Source: Desulfobacteraceae bacterium (GTDB lineage: Bacteria > Desulfobacterota > DSM-4660 > Desulfatiglandales > B25-G16). Taken from it: a stretch of 10,181 nucleotides of DNA. Location of the stretch: contig JAUWZC010000071.1 of assembly GCA_030615565.1 (NCBI GenBank), positions 1-10,181 of the forward strand, written 5' to 3'. Position 1 is the first letter of the stretch; each line of letters opens with the position of its first letter. The notes below the pieces were generated by a model. That model saw nothing but the letters and a program-made list of their open reading frames with translations. It searched no databases and was not told where the DNA came from. Below are positions 1-6,891 of the stretch, one piece after another. The position numbers and the translations under genes are program-made.

Positions 1-959
1 AAGTTTCTGATTGACTCTGGTGTGTAGCCACGTCTCCGTAAACCTGATATTGTAGGCACCCGTGGATCGTCCCATCCGGTGACATGCCCCTCTTCTACCA
101 ATTGCAGAAGCATTCGCTTGCTCATCACGGTATAGCTGAGGTTGAGGCGGGCGAACTCGATTTGCTGTGGATGAAAAATTTTCAGTTCGTCAAGAAACCA
201 ATCATACAAGGGGCGGTGATCTTCAAATTCCAGGGTACAAATCGAATGTGTGATGCCTTCGATGGAATCCGACTGGCCATGCGTAAAATCGTACATAGGA
301 TAGATGCACCACTTATTGCCTGTCCTATGATGTTCTACGTGAAGAATGCGGTAGATAACCGGATCTCGCATATTCAAATTTGGAGATGCCATATTAATCT
401 TTGCTCGCAGCACTCGGGAACCGTCCTCGAATTCGCCTGCCCGCATACGTTCGAACAAGTCCAGGTTCTCTTCAACCGAACGATTTCGATAAGGACTGTC
501 CTTGCCTGGCTTTGTGAGGGTGCCTCGATATTCTCTTATCTCCTCTGCACTGAGGTCGCAAACGTATGCCTTACCGTCCTTAATGAACTGAACGGCATAT
601 TCATGGAGTTGCTCAAAATAGTCAGATGCATAAAACTCCCGGTCCTCCCAATCGAATCCAAGCCACCTGACGTCTTCCTTGATGGATTCCACATATTCAA
701 CCTCCTCTTTGCTTGGATCGGTATCATCAAATCGCAAGTTACAAAGGCCCCGGAAGTCTTGGGCGAGCCCAAAATTGAGGCAAATGGACTTGGCGTGTCC
801 AATATGCAGATAGCCATTGGGTTCCGGTGGAAATCGGGTATGAACACGACCTTTGTTCTTGTTTGTCTTCAGGTCTTCGGTAATGATATTTCGGATAAAG
901 TTAGGTGGGGGGGTCATTTTTCTTTCTTTTGTTGTATTCTTCGATGTCGGCGTTTTCAT
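1..959 (-). CDS. glnS: Glutaminyl-tRNA synthetase, N-terminal part (cut by window edge)
   Basis: Cytoplasmic class I aminoacyl-tRNA synthetase that charges tRNA-Gln with glutamine using ATP. The visible 319 residues cover the catalytic domain. PPEPNGYLHIGHAKS at about residues 44-58 holds the HIGH motif (52-55). YRGTLTKPGKDSPYRNRS, YPMYDFTHGQSDSIEGITHS and LCTLEF-type segments match bacterial GlnRS, and the KMSKS equivalent is VMSKR at 278-282, followed by GWDDPR and TISGLRRRGY. The family is about 550 residues, so roughly 230 C-terminal residues (the anticodon-binding beta barrels) lie outside the window. The start at 959 gives a 14-residue lead before a second Met at 917 (MTPPPNFI). The second Met aligns better with the usual GlnRS N-terminus, and neither has a strong ribosome-binding site. 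Having GlnRS implies direct charging of tRNA-Gln, and a tRNA-Gln gene lies about 3.9 kb away. Confidence 0.96.
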   Translation of the reverse strand, partial: MKTPTSKNTTKERKMTPPPNFIRNIITEDLKTNKNKGRVHTRFPPEPNGYLHIGHAKSICLNFGLAQDFRGLCNLRFDDTDPSKEEVEYVESIKEDVRWLGFDWEDREFYASDYFEQLHEYAVQFIKDGKAYVCDLSAEEIREYRGTLTKPGKDSPYRNRSVEENLDLFERMRAGEFEDGSRVLRAKINMASPNLNMRDPVIYRILHVEHHRTGNKWCIYPMYDFTHGQSDSIEGITHSICTLEFEDHRPLYDWFLDELKIFHPQQIEFARLNLSYTVMSKRMLLQLVEEGHVTGWDDPRVPTISGLRRRGYTPESIRN

Positions 960-1281
960 GGCTTTTTCTACTCGATTTCGGGTATAATAGCAATTGATTT
1001 ATTCATATTATTAACCTTGAATATTAACATATTTTAGTGCTTTGTTAACAAATAGTACATTTTTCTCGTTGCCTGAAATAATAAGATAACAGGTCAAGGA
1101 ATTTAAGGCTTTCTATCAAATATACTTGTTTTTGGGTTTTTTATTGCTTTTTGTTTTACAAAATTTGAAAAGTTTATGTATATTGAAATGTTTTAAGAAA
1201 ACAGATAGCTAGAATTAACTAAAATAAAAGCCATGATGTTTTTAAAACTGCAAACACATATTAGAGCTTATAGGAGATCAA
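960..1281. other. AT-rich divergent intergenic region
   Basis: This 322-bp gap separates the divergently oriented glnS (minus) and the 95-aa gene (plus), so it should hold promoters for both. Apart from the candidate glnS promoter and the TTTGTTAACAAA palindrome I see no repeat, RNA gene or credible reading frame. No convincing promoter for the plus-strand gene could be picked; TTGTTT (1151-1156) with TATGTA (1175-1180) at an 18-bp spacing is the best weak candidate. Confidence 0.5.
1020..1048 (-). promoter_or_regulatory. Candidate glnS promoter
   Basis: Read on the minus strand, TTAACA (1043-1048) and AATATT (1020-1025) are separated by 17 bp, matching sigma-70 at 5/6 and 4/6 positions. It lies about 60 bp upstream of the glnS start. 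The -35 box sits inside a perfect 12-bp palindrome, TTTGTTAACAAA (1041-1052), which could be an operator. The region is very AT-rich, so chance matches are likely. Confidence 0.3.
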
Positions 1282-1569
1282 ATGGATATAAGGCCAACTG
1301 AAGATGAACTTGATTTAGCGGCTGAAGAGTTTAAAAAAACATTTAAGGCCTTTGAGAAAGCTGCCAAAAGACTCATATCCATTATGGAAAGCATGAACAA
1401 GAAAAGACATCAGGAATCAAAAACGTATTTTGATGAGACTGAACGGATATATAAGTTCATAATTAAAGCATTGGATGATGCTGGAAACATTCAAGAAAGT
1501 CATTTTGGTATAAAGTGTGTCACTGATGATGAGAAAGCCACAACAAGATCAGCCCCTGACAAGAAGTAA
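1282..1569 (+). CDS. Small hypothetical protein, 95 aa, helical and highly charged
   Basis: I do not recognise this protein. It starts at ATG 1282 behind a good ribosome-binding site (AGGAG at 1272-1276, 5 nt spacing), which is the main support for it being real. The sequence is rich in Lys, Glu and Asp with regularly spaced hydrophobics (for example EEFKKTFKAFEKAAKRLISI), suggesting one or two amphipathic helices or a coiled coil over residues 8-70. A more polar tail ends in APDKK. There is no signal peptide, membrane segment or catalytic motif, and only one Cys (near residue 79). It is followed after about 155 bp by an intrinsic terminator and then by the sensor kinase gene, so the two may be separate transcripts. 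A link to the kinase is not shown by the sequence. Confidence 0.7.
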   Translation: MDIRPTEDELDLAAEEFKKTFKAFEKAAKRLISIMESMNKKRHQESKTYFDETERIYKFIIKALDDAGNIQESHFGIKCVTDDEKATTRSAPDKK

Positions 1570-1723
1570 ACAGCTAATCCCCTGGTTCATAACAGTTGAA
1601 AAATATCCATAATTGGGAGAATGTTAATGAAAACCCCTAACCAATTATTATATAATCTATTGTGATGAAAACAAAGCAACTCAAGACATAACAAAGGCAG
1701 CGAAAGAACCTTATGGGACTGTT

Positions 1724-1772
1724 AAAGGCTCATACATTATATTAAAAATACAGGAGTTCATGAGCCTTTTTT
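1724..1772 (+). terminator. Intrinsic terminator upstream of the sensor kinase gene
   Basis: AAAGGCTCAT (1724-1733) and ATGAGCCTTT (1760-1769) form a perfect 10-bp stem with a 26-nt loop, followed by a run of six T (1767-1772) and further T-rich sequence. It could end the transcript of the 95-aa gene. Because it lies only 29 nt before the kinase start codon it could instead act on the kinase's own leader. The loop is long for a terminator and contains an AGGAG. Confidence 0.55.
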
Positions 1773-1787
1773 ATATTTTGGATAATT

Positions 1788-1792
1788 GGAGG
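1788..1792 (+). promoter_or_regulatory. Ribosome-binding site that fixes the kinase start
   Basis: GGAGG lies 8 nt before ATG 1801. A longer frame from TTG 1786 would start inside this site, so the ATG is the real start. The protein then begins MAKKPTYEELEQ, a familiar N-terminus for PAS kinases of this type. Confidence 0.85.
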
Positions 1793-1800
1793 ATTTTCTA

Positions 1801-4518
1801 ATGGCCAAAAAACCAACTTATGAAGAATTGGAACAAAGAATCGAAGAGTTAGAGAGAGAAGCCTTTGACTACAAGCGAACTGAGGATGCCCTGCGGGAGA
1901 GCGAGGAACGATACCGCAACCTCTCCGAGCAGTCTAGAGACGCAATCTATATTACAACCCGGGAAGGCAAACTTTCTTACGTCAACCCATCCTTTTTGGA
2001 CCTATTTGGCTACACCAGAGAAGAGATAAAAGATACAAAAGCCCAGGAGATGTACGTTAATCCCGATGACCGTCCCAGGTTTCAGCAAGAAATAGAGAAA
2101 ACCGGATCTGTCAGAGACTTTGAAGTAAAGCTACATAAAAAAGCTGGAGCAGAAATGGACTGCCTGATCACTGCGACTGTGCGGCAGGCTAATGACGGAA
2201 GCATTTTGGGGTACCAGGGTATCCTCCGTGATATCACCGAGCAAAAGGCCTCATTAGAAATGTGGCGAAGATATGAGTTTATTGTCAATACCTCAAAGCA
2301 ATTCATGACGCTTATCAACAAATATTATACATATGAAGCTGTAAACGAAGCCTACAGTCTAGCTCATAAAAAATCGCGAGAGGAAATTCTTGGTATGACC
2401 ATGGCTGATATTTGGGGAGATGAAACATTTAATACAATCATTAAGCCATATATAGATAAATGCCTTGCTGGAAACGAAGTTCATTATCAGAAGTGGTTTG
2501 AATTTAAGGGTCAGGAACCAAGGTTTTACGATGTGAGCTATTATCCTTACTACGGGAACGAGAAAGACGTCACCCACGCCGTTGTGGTTACTCACGACAT
2601 CACCGAGCAAAAGCAGGCAGAGGATGCTCTAAAGAAGAGCGAGGAAAAATACCGTACCATTCTTGAAAGTATTGAGGAAGGCTACTATGAGGTTGATATT
2701 GCTGGAAACTTTACCTTTGTGAATGATTCACAGTGCAAGATACTTGGATATCCCAGGGATGAGATTATTGGTATGAATAACCGAAAATACATGGATGAAG
2801 GGAATGCCAGGAAAGTGTATCAAGGCTTTAATAGGGTATACAAAACAGGGATACCTTCCAAAATTCTTGATTGGGAACTTATAAGAAAAGGTGGGACTAA
2901 GGGATTTGTTGAGATCTCTGCATCTCTAATAAAGGATTCAGAGGGCAATCCCATTGGGTTTCGGGGGATCTTACGGGATGTCACTGAGCGCAAGCAAGCA
3001 GAAGGGGCCCTCAAGGAAAGTGAGGAAAAATACCGCACCCTCTCTGAGCAGTCTACAGATGCAATCTACATTACCACCAAGGAAGGCAAGCTTTCCTATA
3101 TCAACCGATCTTTTTTAGATCTCTTTGGCTACACAAAAGAAGAGATAGAAGATCTGAAAGCACAGTATATGTATGTTAACCTAGAGGACCGATCAAGGTT
3201 TCAACAAGAGGCAGAAAAGGCCGGTGCTATTAGAGACTTTGAAGTGAAGCTCCGTAAAAAAGATGGAACAGAGATAGATTGTCTGATTACTGCAAATATC
3301 CGCAAGTCAGATGATGGAAGCACCTTAGGATACCAGGGAATCATTCGAAACATCACAGAACAAAAGTTCCTCCAAGCCCAACTCCTCCAGGCCCAAAAGA
3401 TGGAAGCCATTGGCACCTTGGCAGGAGGAATTGCCCATAACTTCAATAACCTCCTTATGTCTATACAGGGAAATACCTCCTTGATGCTTTTAGACACTGA
3501 CTCCAATCATCCACACTATCAAAGACTAACAAACATTGAGAAACTTGTTCAAAGTGGATCTAAACTCACTTCTCAACTACTTGGATATGCAAGGGGAGGA
3601 AGGTATGAGGTAAAACCTATCAGTATGAATCAAATCATTAAAGAAACCTCTGTTACCTTTTCTATGACAAAAAAGGATATCACAATCCATCAAGACCTTG
3701 ACAAAGACCTATATGGAGTTAAGGCAGACCTTGGCCAGATTGAGCAGGTATTACTTAATATCTATGTAAATGCAGCAGAGGCCATGCCAGGAGGAGGAGA
3801 TCTTTTCTTGCATACAATAAATATCACACACAAGGATATAAAGAAAAAACCCTATAAGGTAAAGCCTGGAGGATATATACTTCTAACTATCAGAGACACA
3901 GGCATAGGTATGGATAAAAAGACTAAAGACAAGGTCTTTGATCCATTCTTTACAACAAAGGGTCTTGCCAAAGGCACAGGTCTTGGACTTGCATCCGTCT
4001 ATGGTATCATTAAGGCCCATGGTGGATATATTGATGTAGAATCAAAGAAAGGGCAGGGAACTACCTTCTATATCTATCTACCTGCCACTAAAGCAGAGGG
4101 CATAGCGCAAAGGGCTGAGAGTGAAAATGGAGTTGAGATCATTCAAGGAAAAGAAACTGTTCTTTTAGTAGATGATGAGGATATGATCATTGATGTTGGC
4201 CAAGAGTTACTAAAAACCTTAGGCTACAAGGTATTAATAGCAGAAGGTGGAAGAGAGGCAGTTGATATCTACAAGACCAATAAAGAGAAAATTGACATAA
4301 TAATCCTTGATATGATCATGCCAGTTATAGGAGGTGGAGAGGCCTATGACAGAATGAAGGAGATAAACCCAAACATCAAGGTTCTCCTTTCCAGTGGATA
4401 TAGCATAAATGGACAGGCAACTGAGATATTAAAAAGAGGTTGTGATGGTTTTATACAGAAGCCTTTTACTATGAGAGAGTTATCTAAGGCAATAAGAGGG
4501 GTTTTGGAGAAGAAATAG
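1801..4518 (+). CDS. Cytoplasmic hybrid sensor histidine kinase: four PAS domains, kinase core, receiver
   Basis: A 905-aa signalling kinase that would autophosphorylate on His and pass phosphate to its own receiver. After an N-terminal coiled coil (1-35) come PAS domains at about 36-148, 155-269, 281-396 and 408-521, the first, second and fourth ending in DITEQK or NITEQK and the third in DVTERK. The dimerisation/phosphoacceptor region has GGIAHNFNNLL with His546. The ATPase domain shows the N box (N653, N657), DTGIGM (699-704), FDPFFTTK (713-720) and GTGLGL (725-730). The receiver (about 785-903) has the acidic pocket D791/D792, phospho-acceptor D837 in LDMIMP, S864 and K887. No membrane segment or signal peptide is seen, so it should sense a cytoplasmic cue. 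PAS1 and PAS4 are about 75% identical, an internal duplication. Asn follows the catalytic His where Asp or Glu is usual. No output domain or adjacent regulator is present, so the partner is unknown. Confidence 0.93.
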   Translation: MAKKPTYEELEQRIEELEREAFDYKRTEDALRESEERYRNLSEQSRDAIYITTREGKLSYVNPSFLDLFGYTREEIKDTKAQEMYVNPDDRPRFQQEIEKTGSVRDFEVKLHKKAGAEMDCLITATVRQANDGSILGYQGILRDITEQKASLEMWRRYEFIVNTSKQFMTLINKYYTYEAVNEAYSLAHKKSREEILGMTMADIWGDETFNTIIKPYIDKCLAGNEVHYQKWFEFKGQEPRFYDVSYYPYYGNEKDVTHAVVVTHDITEQKQAEDALKKSEEKYRTILESIEEGYYEVDIAGNFTFVNDSQCKILGYPRDEIIGMNNRKYMDEGNARKVYQGFNRVYKTGIPSKILDWELIRKGGTKGFVEISASLIKDSEGNPIGFRGILRDVTERKQAEGALKESEEKYRTLSEQSTDAIYITTKEGKLSYINRSFLDLFGYTKEEIEDLKAQYMYVNLEDRSRFQQEAEKAGAIRDFEVKLRKKDGTEIDCLITANIRKSDDGSTLGYQGIIRNITEQKFLQAQLLQAQKMEAIGTLAGGIAHNFNNLLMSIQGNTSLMLLDTDSNHPHYQRLTNIEKLVQSGSKLTSQLLGYARGGRYEVKPISMNQIIKETSVTFSMTKKDITIHQDLDKDLYGVKADLGQIEQVLLNIYVNAAEAMPGGGDLFLHTINITHKDIKKKPYKVKPGGYILLTIRDTGIGMDKKTKDKVFDPFFTTKGLAKGTGLGLASVYGIIKAHGGYIDVESKKGQGTTFYIYLPATKAEGIAQRAESENGVEIIQGKETVLLVDDEDMIIDVGQELLKTLGYKVLIAEGGREAVDIYKTNKEKIDIIILDMIMPVIGGGEAYDRMKEINPNIKVLLSSGYSINGQATEILKRGCDGFIQKPFTMRELSKAIRGVLEKK

Positions 4519-4543
4519 CTCGTGCAACTTTCATGGATAAGAT

Positions 4544-4558
4544 TAATTGGAGGATTTT
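4544..4558 (+). repeat. Second copy of the kinase ribosome-binding segment
   Basis: TAATTGGAGGATTTT occurs at 1783-1797, where it forms the kinase ribosome-binding site, and again here 26 nt after the kinase stop codon. The second copy has no gene after it: the next ATG (4573) opens only a 14-codon frame ending at 4617. This may be a leftover start region of a lost downstream gene, or the end point of a past duplication. Confidence 0.5.
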
Positions 4559-4687
4559 TCATCCCACATAAGATGTGGTCCGTAATCCCGCTTTATTTGG
4601 CAAGTGTTCCTTCTTTGATTTAGACTTATTTTCATTTTTTCATAATAAAATCAGCTTATTGATGCCTTAATGGTGGAATTTCTTTAT

Positions 4688-4725
4688 AAAGCAAAAGGGA
4701 TTAGCCATTATTGGCTAATCCCTTT
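4688..4725 (-). terminator. Intrinsic terminator of the tRNA-Gln/tRNA-Glu operon
   Basis: AAAGGGATTAGCCA (4694-4707) and TGGCTAATCCCTTT (4712-4725) form a perfect 14-bp stem with a 4-nt loop. On the minus strand it begins 8 nt after the CCA end of tRNA-Glu and is followed by TTTTGCTTT, so it fits as the tRNA operon terminator. On the plus strand it could also stop readthrough from the kinase gene, though its T tract on that side is short. Confidence 0.8.
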
Positions 4726-4733
4726 ATAGTCCC

Positions 4734-4809
4734 TGGTAGTCCCAACGGGACTCGAACCCGTGTTACCGGCGTGAGAGGCCGGCGTCCTAGACCGCTAGAC
4801 GATGGGACC
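4734..4809 (-). tRNA. tRNA-Glu (anticodon CUC)
   Basis: This 76-nt gene folds as a complete cloverleaf with CCA encoded. The acceptor GGTCCCA/TGGGACT is closed by a G1-U72 wobble. The D arm is GTC...GAC. The anticodon stem CCGGC/GCCGG carries the loop CTCTCAC, giving anticodon CTC. The T arm is ACGGG/CCCGT with loop TTCGAGT. The D-arm layout and TAACA variable region match bacterial tRNA-Glu. It decodes GAG; a separate UUC isoacceptor for GAA is expected elsewhere. It starts 4 nt after tRNA-Gln and is clearly co-transcribed with it. Confidence 0.95.
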
Positions 4810-4813
4810 ATAA

Positions 4814-4887
4814 TGGCTGGGGGACAAGGATTCGAACCTTGGTTTGCAGGGCCAGAACCTGCCGTCTTGCCACTAAACGATCCCCCA
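4814..4887 (-). tRNA. tRNA-Gln (anticodon CUG)
   Basis: This 74-nt gene is a complete cloverleaf with encoded CCA. The acceptor TGGGGGA/TCCCCCA has the U1-A72 first pair that is characteristic of tRNA-Gln, with discriminator G73. The D arm is GTT...GAC. The anticodon stem GCAGG/CCTGC holds the loop TTCTGGC, giving anticodon CTG. The T arm is CAAGG/CCTTG with loop TTCGAAT. It decodes CAG. The weak U1-A72 pair and G73 are known GlnRS identity elements, which agrees with the glnS gene in this window. Confidence 0.95.
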
Positions 4888-4900
4888 ATATTAACCTCTT

Positions 4901-4928
4901 ATTCTCTTAATCTTCTATTTAATGTCAA
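4901..4928 (-). promoter_or_regulatory. Promoter of the tRNA operon
   Basis: On the minus strand a perfect -35 TTGACA (4923-4928) is followed after 16 bp by GAGAAT (4901-4906, 4/6). Transcription would begin a few bases before the tRNA-Gln 5' end at 4887, leaving a very short 5' leader, as is usual for tRNA genes. Confidence 0.65.
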
Positions 4929-4950
4929 GTAAAATATTGCGACTTTCTTG

Positions 4951-4970
4951 ACTATAATCTCTGTTATAGT
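4951..4970. repeat. Small AT-rich inverted repeat
   Basis: ACTATAA (4951-4957) and TTATAGT (4964-4970) form a 7-bp inverted repeat with a 6-nt centre. It lies between the end of leuA and the tRNA promoter, 22 bp upstream of the -35 box. It could be a weak stop signal after leuA or a protein site; no T tract follows. Confidence 0.3.
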
Positions 4971-5061
4971 AAGTAATTAAAGAGCTGCTCTATATATTTG
5001 AAGGGATATGAGGGCTTTTCCTAAAGTGAATGGCGGGAAGGTGCTGTCTTTTCGCGACTTA

Positions 5062-6618
5062 TCAGTGGAGGAAACCGCACCCTCGCTTATTGTTTTGGGA
5101 CGATGCTTTTTGTTTTAGGTGTGCCAATCTGTTCAAGCCATTAATATAAGCCTTGGCACTTGCAACTATTATATCTGGATCGGTCCCTTTACCGAGTGTT
5201 TGTACTCCTTCTTCCTCCAAGCGAACTGTCACATTTCCCTGGGCATCTGTTCCTCCAGTAAGGGAATCAATAGAGAAGCGAAGTAGTTTTGATTCCGTTC
5301 CAGCCATCTTTGCAATAGTATTAAAGGTAGCATCAATAGGGCCTATGCCAAACCCTGCTTTCTGCTCTATATTTCCTCCGATTTCTAATTGTACCGTTGC
5401 AGTTGGGACAGTTGCTGTTCCACTTATCACATTTAGATATTTTAGCTTAAAGGTATCTGGAACCCTTAGTATCTCTTCAGCAACAAGAACCTCTAAATCC
5501 TCATTCACTATTTCCTTTCGCTTGTCTGCAAGCTCTTTGAACCTCTTAAATAGATGATCAATATCACTCTCAGATAAATCATAGCCAAGCGTCTGTAAGC
5601 GATCCCCAAATGCATGCCGGCCTGAATGCTTGCCTATGATTAAATGATTGGTTTCCAATCCAATAGTAGCTGGTTCCATTATCTCATATGTTGTCTTGTT
5701 TTTTAAGACCCCATCCTGATGAATTCCAGCCTCATGAGCAAAGGCATTCGATCCAACAATTGCCTTGTTAGGCTGGAGAGGGATGCCTGTAATCATGGCA
5801 AGTAAATGGCTTGAAGGATATATCTCTTTTGTATTTATAGTGGTAAAATATGGAAGATAATCCTTTCTTGTATGGAGTGCCATGACAAGCTCCTCAAGAG
5901 ATGTATTGCCTGCCCGTTCCCCAATGCCGTTTACGGTAACCTCGACCTGCTGCGCTCCAGCATTAACACCTGCTAAGGTGTTGGCTGTGGCCAAACCCAG
6001 ATCGTTATGGCAGTGAACGCTAAGAATCACCTTGCCAATGTTTGGTGTGTGATCTTTTACATAAGCTATAAGCTCTGCAAACTCAACAGGAATAGCATAA
6101 CCTACTGTATCAGGAAGGTTGACAATGGTGGCTCCAGCTAAAATAGCTGCCTCAAATATCCTGCTTAAGAAATCGCGGTCAGTCCTGGAGCCATCTTCTG
6201 CTGAAAATTCGATATTATTCGTGAATTGTTTGGCATACTTTACAGCCTCAACCGCCTTGTTAATAACCTGATTTCTATCCATTTTTAATTTGTGCTGGAG
6301 ATGAATATCTGAGGTGGCAATGAAGATGTGGATACGGGGATTCGCTGCCTCCTTTATTGCACCCCAAGCAGCGTTAATATCCTCCTTAAAGGTTCGAGCA
6401 AGGGCTGCTATCTCAACACTCCTAATCTTTTTAGCAATCATCTGAACTGCCTCAAAATCTCCTTCAGAAGAAGATGGAAATCCTGCTTCAAGGACGTCTA
6501 CCCTCAGTTTCTCCAACTGGGAAGCGAGATACATCTTCTCTGCAGTATTCATGCTGTACCCTGGAGATTGCTCCCCATCCCTTAATGTAGTATCAAAGAT
6601 AATAATCTTATCTGTCAT
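5062..6618 (-). CDS. leuA: 2-Isopropylmalate synthase
   Basis: This enzyme condenses 2-ketoisovalerate with acetyl-CoA to 2-isopropylmalate, the first committed step of leucine synthesis, in the cytoplasm. The 518-aa protein is of usual type 1 length. Residues 9-17 read DTTLRDGEQ with catalytic Arg13 and metal ligand Asp14. SVHCHNDLG places the metal-binding His at 202 and 204, and ERAGNTSLEE gives Asn238; these numbers coincide with the E. coli enzyme. HEAGIHQDGVLK and the C-terminal regulatory (leucine-binding) domain follow, with its GGTDAQG stretch. The start at 6618 has AGGAG (6626-6630) 7 nt before it. A longer frame back to 6684 would read through GC-rich repeat sequence and is not used. 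Leucine feedback inhibition is expected from the family. It lies downstream of cimA on the same strand, separated by a 402-bp repeat mosaic. Confidence 0.97.
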   Translation of the reverse strand: MTDKIIIFDTTLRDGEQSPGYSMNTAEKMYLASQLEKLRVDVLEAGFPSSSEGDFEAVQMIAKKIRSVEIAALARTFKEDINAAWGAIKEAANPRIHIFIATSDIHLQHKLKMDRNQVINKAVEAVKYAKQFTNNIEFSAEDGSRTDRDFLSRIFEAAILAGATIVNLPDTVGYAIPVEFAELIAYVKDHTPNIGKVILSVHCHNDLGLATANTLAGVNAGAQQVEVTVNGIGERAGNTSLEELVMALHTRKDYLPYFTTINTKEIYPSSHLLAMITGIPLQPNKAIVGSNAFAHEAGIHQDGVLKNKTTYEIMEPATIGLETNHLIIGKHSGRHAFGDRLQTLGYDLSESDIDHLFKRFKELADKRKEIVNEDLEVLVAEEILRVPDTFKLKYLNVISGTATVPTATVQLEIGGNIEQKAGFGIGPIDATFNTIAKMAGTESKLLRFSIDSLTGGTDAQGNVTVRLEEEGVQTLGKGTDPDIIVASAKAYINGLNRLAHLKQKASSQNNKRGCGFLH

Positions 6619-6642
6619 GGAGATGCTCCTTTTGTTATAAAA

Positions 6643-6715
6643 GTGCCTGCCCGCTCGCCAAGCCCGCCTGCCACTGCGAGGCACAAGCGGGCAGGGCCTT
6701 GCGAGGCAGGCGGGC
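6643..6715. repeat. Interleaved GC-rich inverted repeats in the leuA upstream region
   Basis: Two inverted repeats overlap in the order A-B-A'-B'. CCTGCCCGCT (6646-6655) pairs with AGCGGGCAGG (6686-6695). GCCCGCCTGCC (6662-6672) pairs with GGCAGGCGGGC (6705-6715). A 9-bp direct repeat TGCGAGGCA occurs at 6675-6683 and 6700-6708. The GC content is far above the flanking genes, which suggests a dispersed palindromic element. In the leuA leader RNA the arms could form alternative hairpins or a pseudoknot. Confidence 0.7.
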
Positions 6716-6758
6716 CTAAAGTGATTTAAAATCTGGAGTAGGCGTTCACAGGTTCAGA

Positions 6759-6783
6759 CCTGCCCGCCGGATGGCAGGCGGGG
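6759..6783. repeat. Third copy of the GC-rich palindrome
   Basis: CCTGCCCGCC (6759-6768) and GGCAGGCGGGG (6773-6783) form a compact hairpin around a 4-nt centre. It uses the same CCTGCC/CCCGCC words as the repeats at 6643-6715, so all three arms belong to one repeat family. It is flanked by GGTTCA words on both sides (6751, 6782). Confidence 0.65.
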
Positions 6784-6803
6784 TTCACCGTTCAGCCTGC
6801 GAC

Positions 6804-6840
6804 GAGCTCCATTCGGCCCGAGCAGTTCGGCCTTGAGCTC
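6804..6840. repeat. Hairpin bounded by GAGCTC
   Basis: GAGCTC occurs at 6804-6809 and 6835-6840, and inside it GGCC-CGA and TCGGCC pair around a short loop with one bulge. Together they form a long imperfect stem. It belongs to the same GC-rich block as the neighbouring repeats and has no recognisable gene. Confidence 0.45.
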
Positions 6841-6864
6841 ACTGCCGAAAGGCTCATGGCCGAG

Positions 6865-6891
6865 GGCAGCCGAGTCGGGTTGCCTTTTTTT
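6865..6891 (+). terminator. Plus-strand intrinsic terminator without an upstream gene
   Basis: GGCAGCC (6865-6871) and GGTTGCC (6878-6884) form a 7-bp stem (one G-U) with a 6-nt loop, followed directly by seven T (6885-6891). It is oriented on the plus strand, while both flanking genes (leuA and cimA) are on the minus strand. The only plus-strand sequence it could end is the structured GC-rich block 6640-6884, so it may mark a small RNA or the end of a mobile repeat. Confidence 0.5.

Larger units (their letters stand above)
1631..1800 (+). other. Start-less open frame before the kinase gene, possible gene remnant
   Basis: A plus-strand frame opens after a TGA at 1628-1630 and runs about 56 codons to the TAA at 1798-1800, ending in ILDNWRIF. 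It has no ATG until codon 44, so it is not a normal gene. It overlaps the terminator hairpin and the kinase ribosome-binding site. It may be the worn-down tail of a former gene or simply chance openness in AT-rich DNA. Confidence 0.15.

Noticed and set aside
84..1037. 317-aa plus-strand open frame
   Set aside because: It lies antisense to glnS, whose minus-strand frame carries the HIGH and KMSKS-type motifs; the plus frame has no recognisable domain.
4564..4578. Hairpin CCACAT-AAG-ATGTGG as the kinase terminator
   Set aside because: Only 6 bp with a 3-nt loop and no T tract follows.
4711..4932. 73-aa plus-strand open frame
   Set aside because: It is the antisense reading of the two tRNA genes, a common false gene call.
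6619..6684. N-terminal extension of leuA to an upstream ATG
   Set aside because: The extension would be encoded by the GC-rich palindromic repeat and skips the AGGAG site that serves ATG 6618; the family starts at the shorter position.
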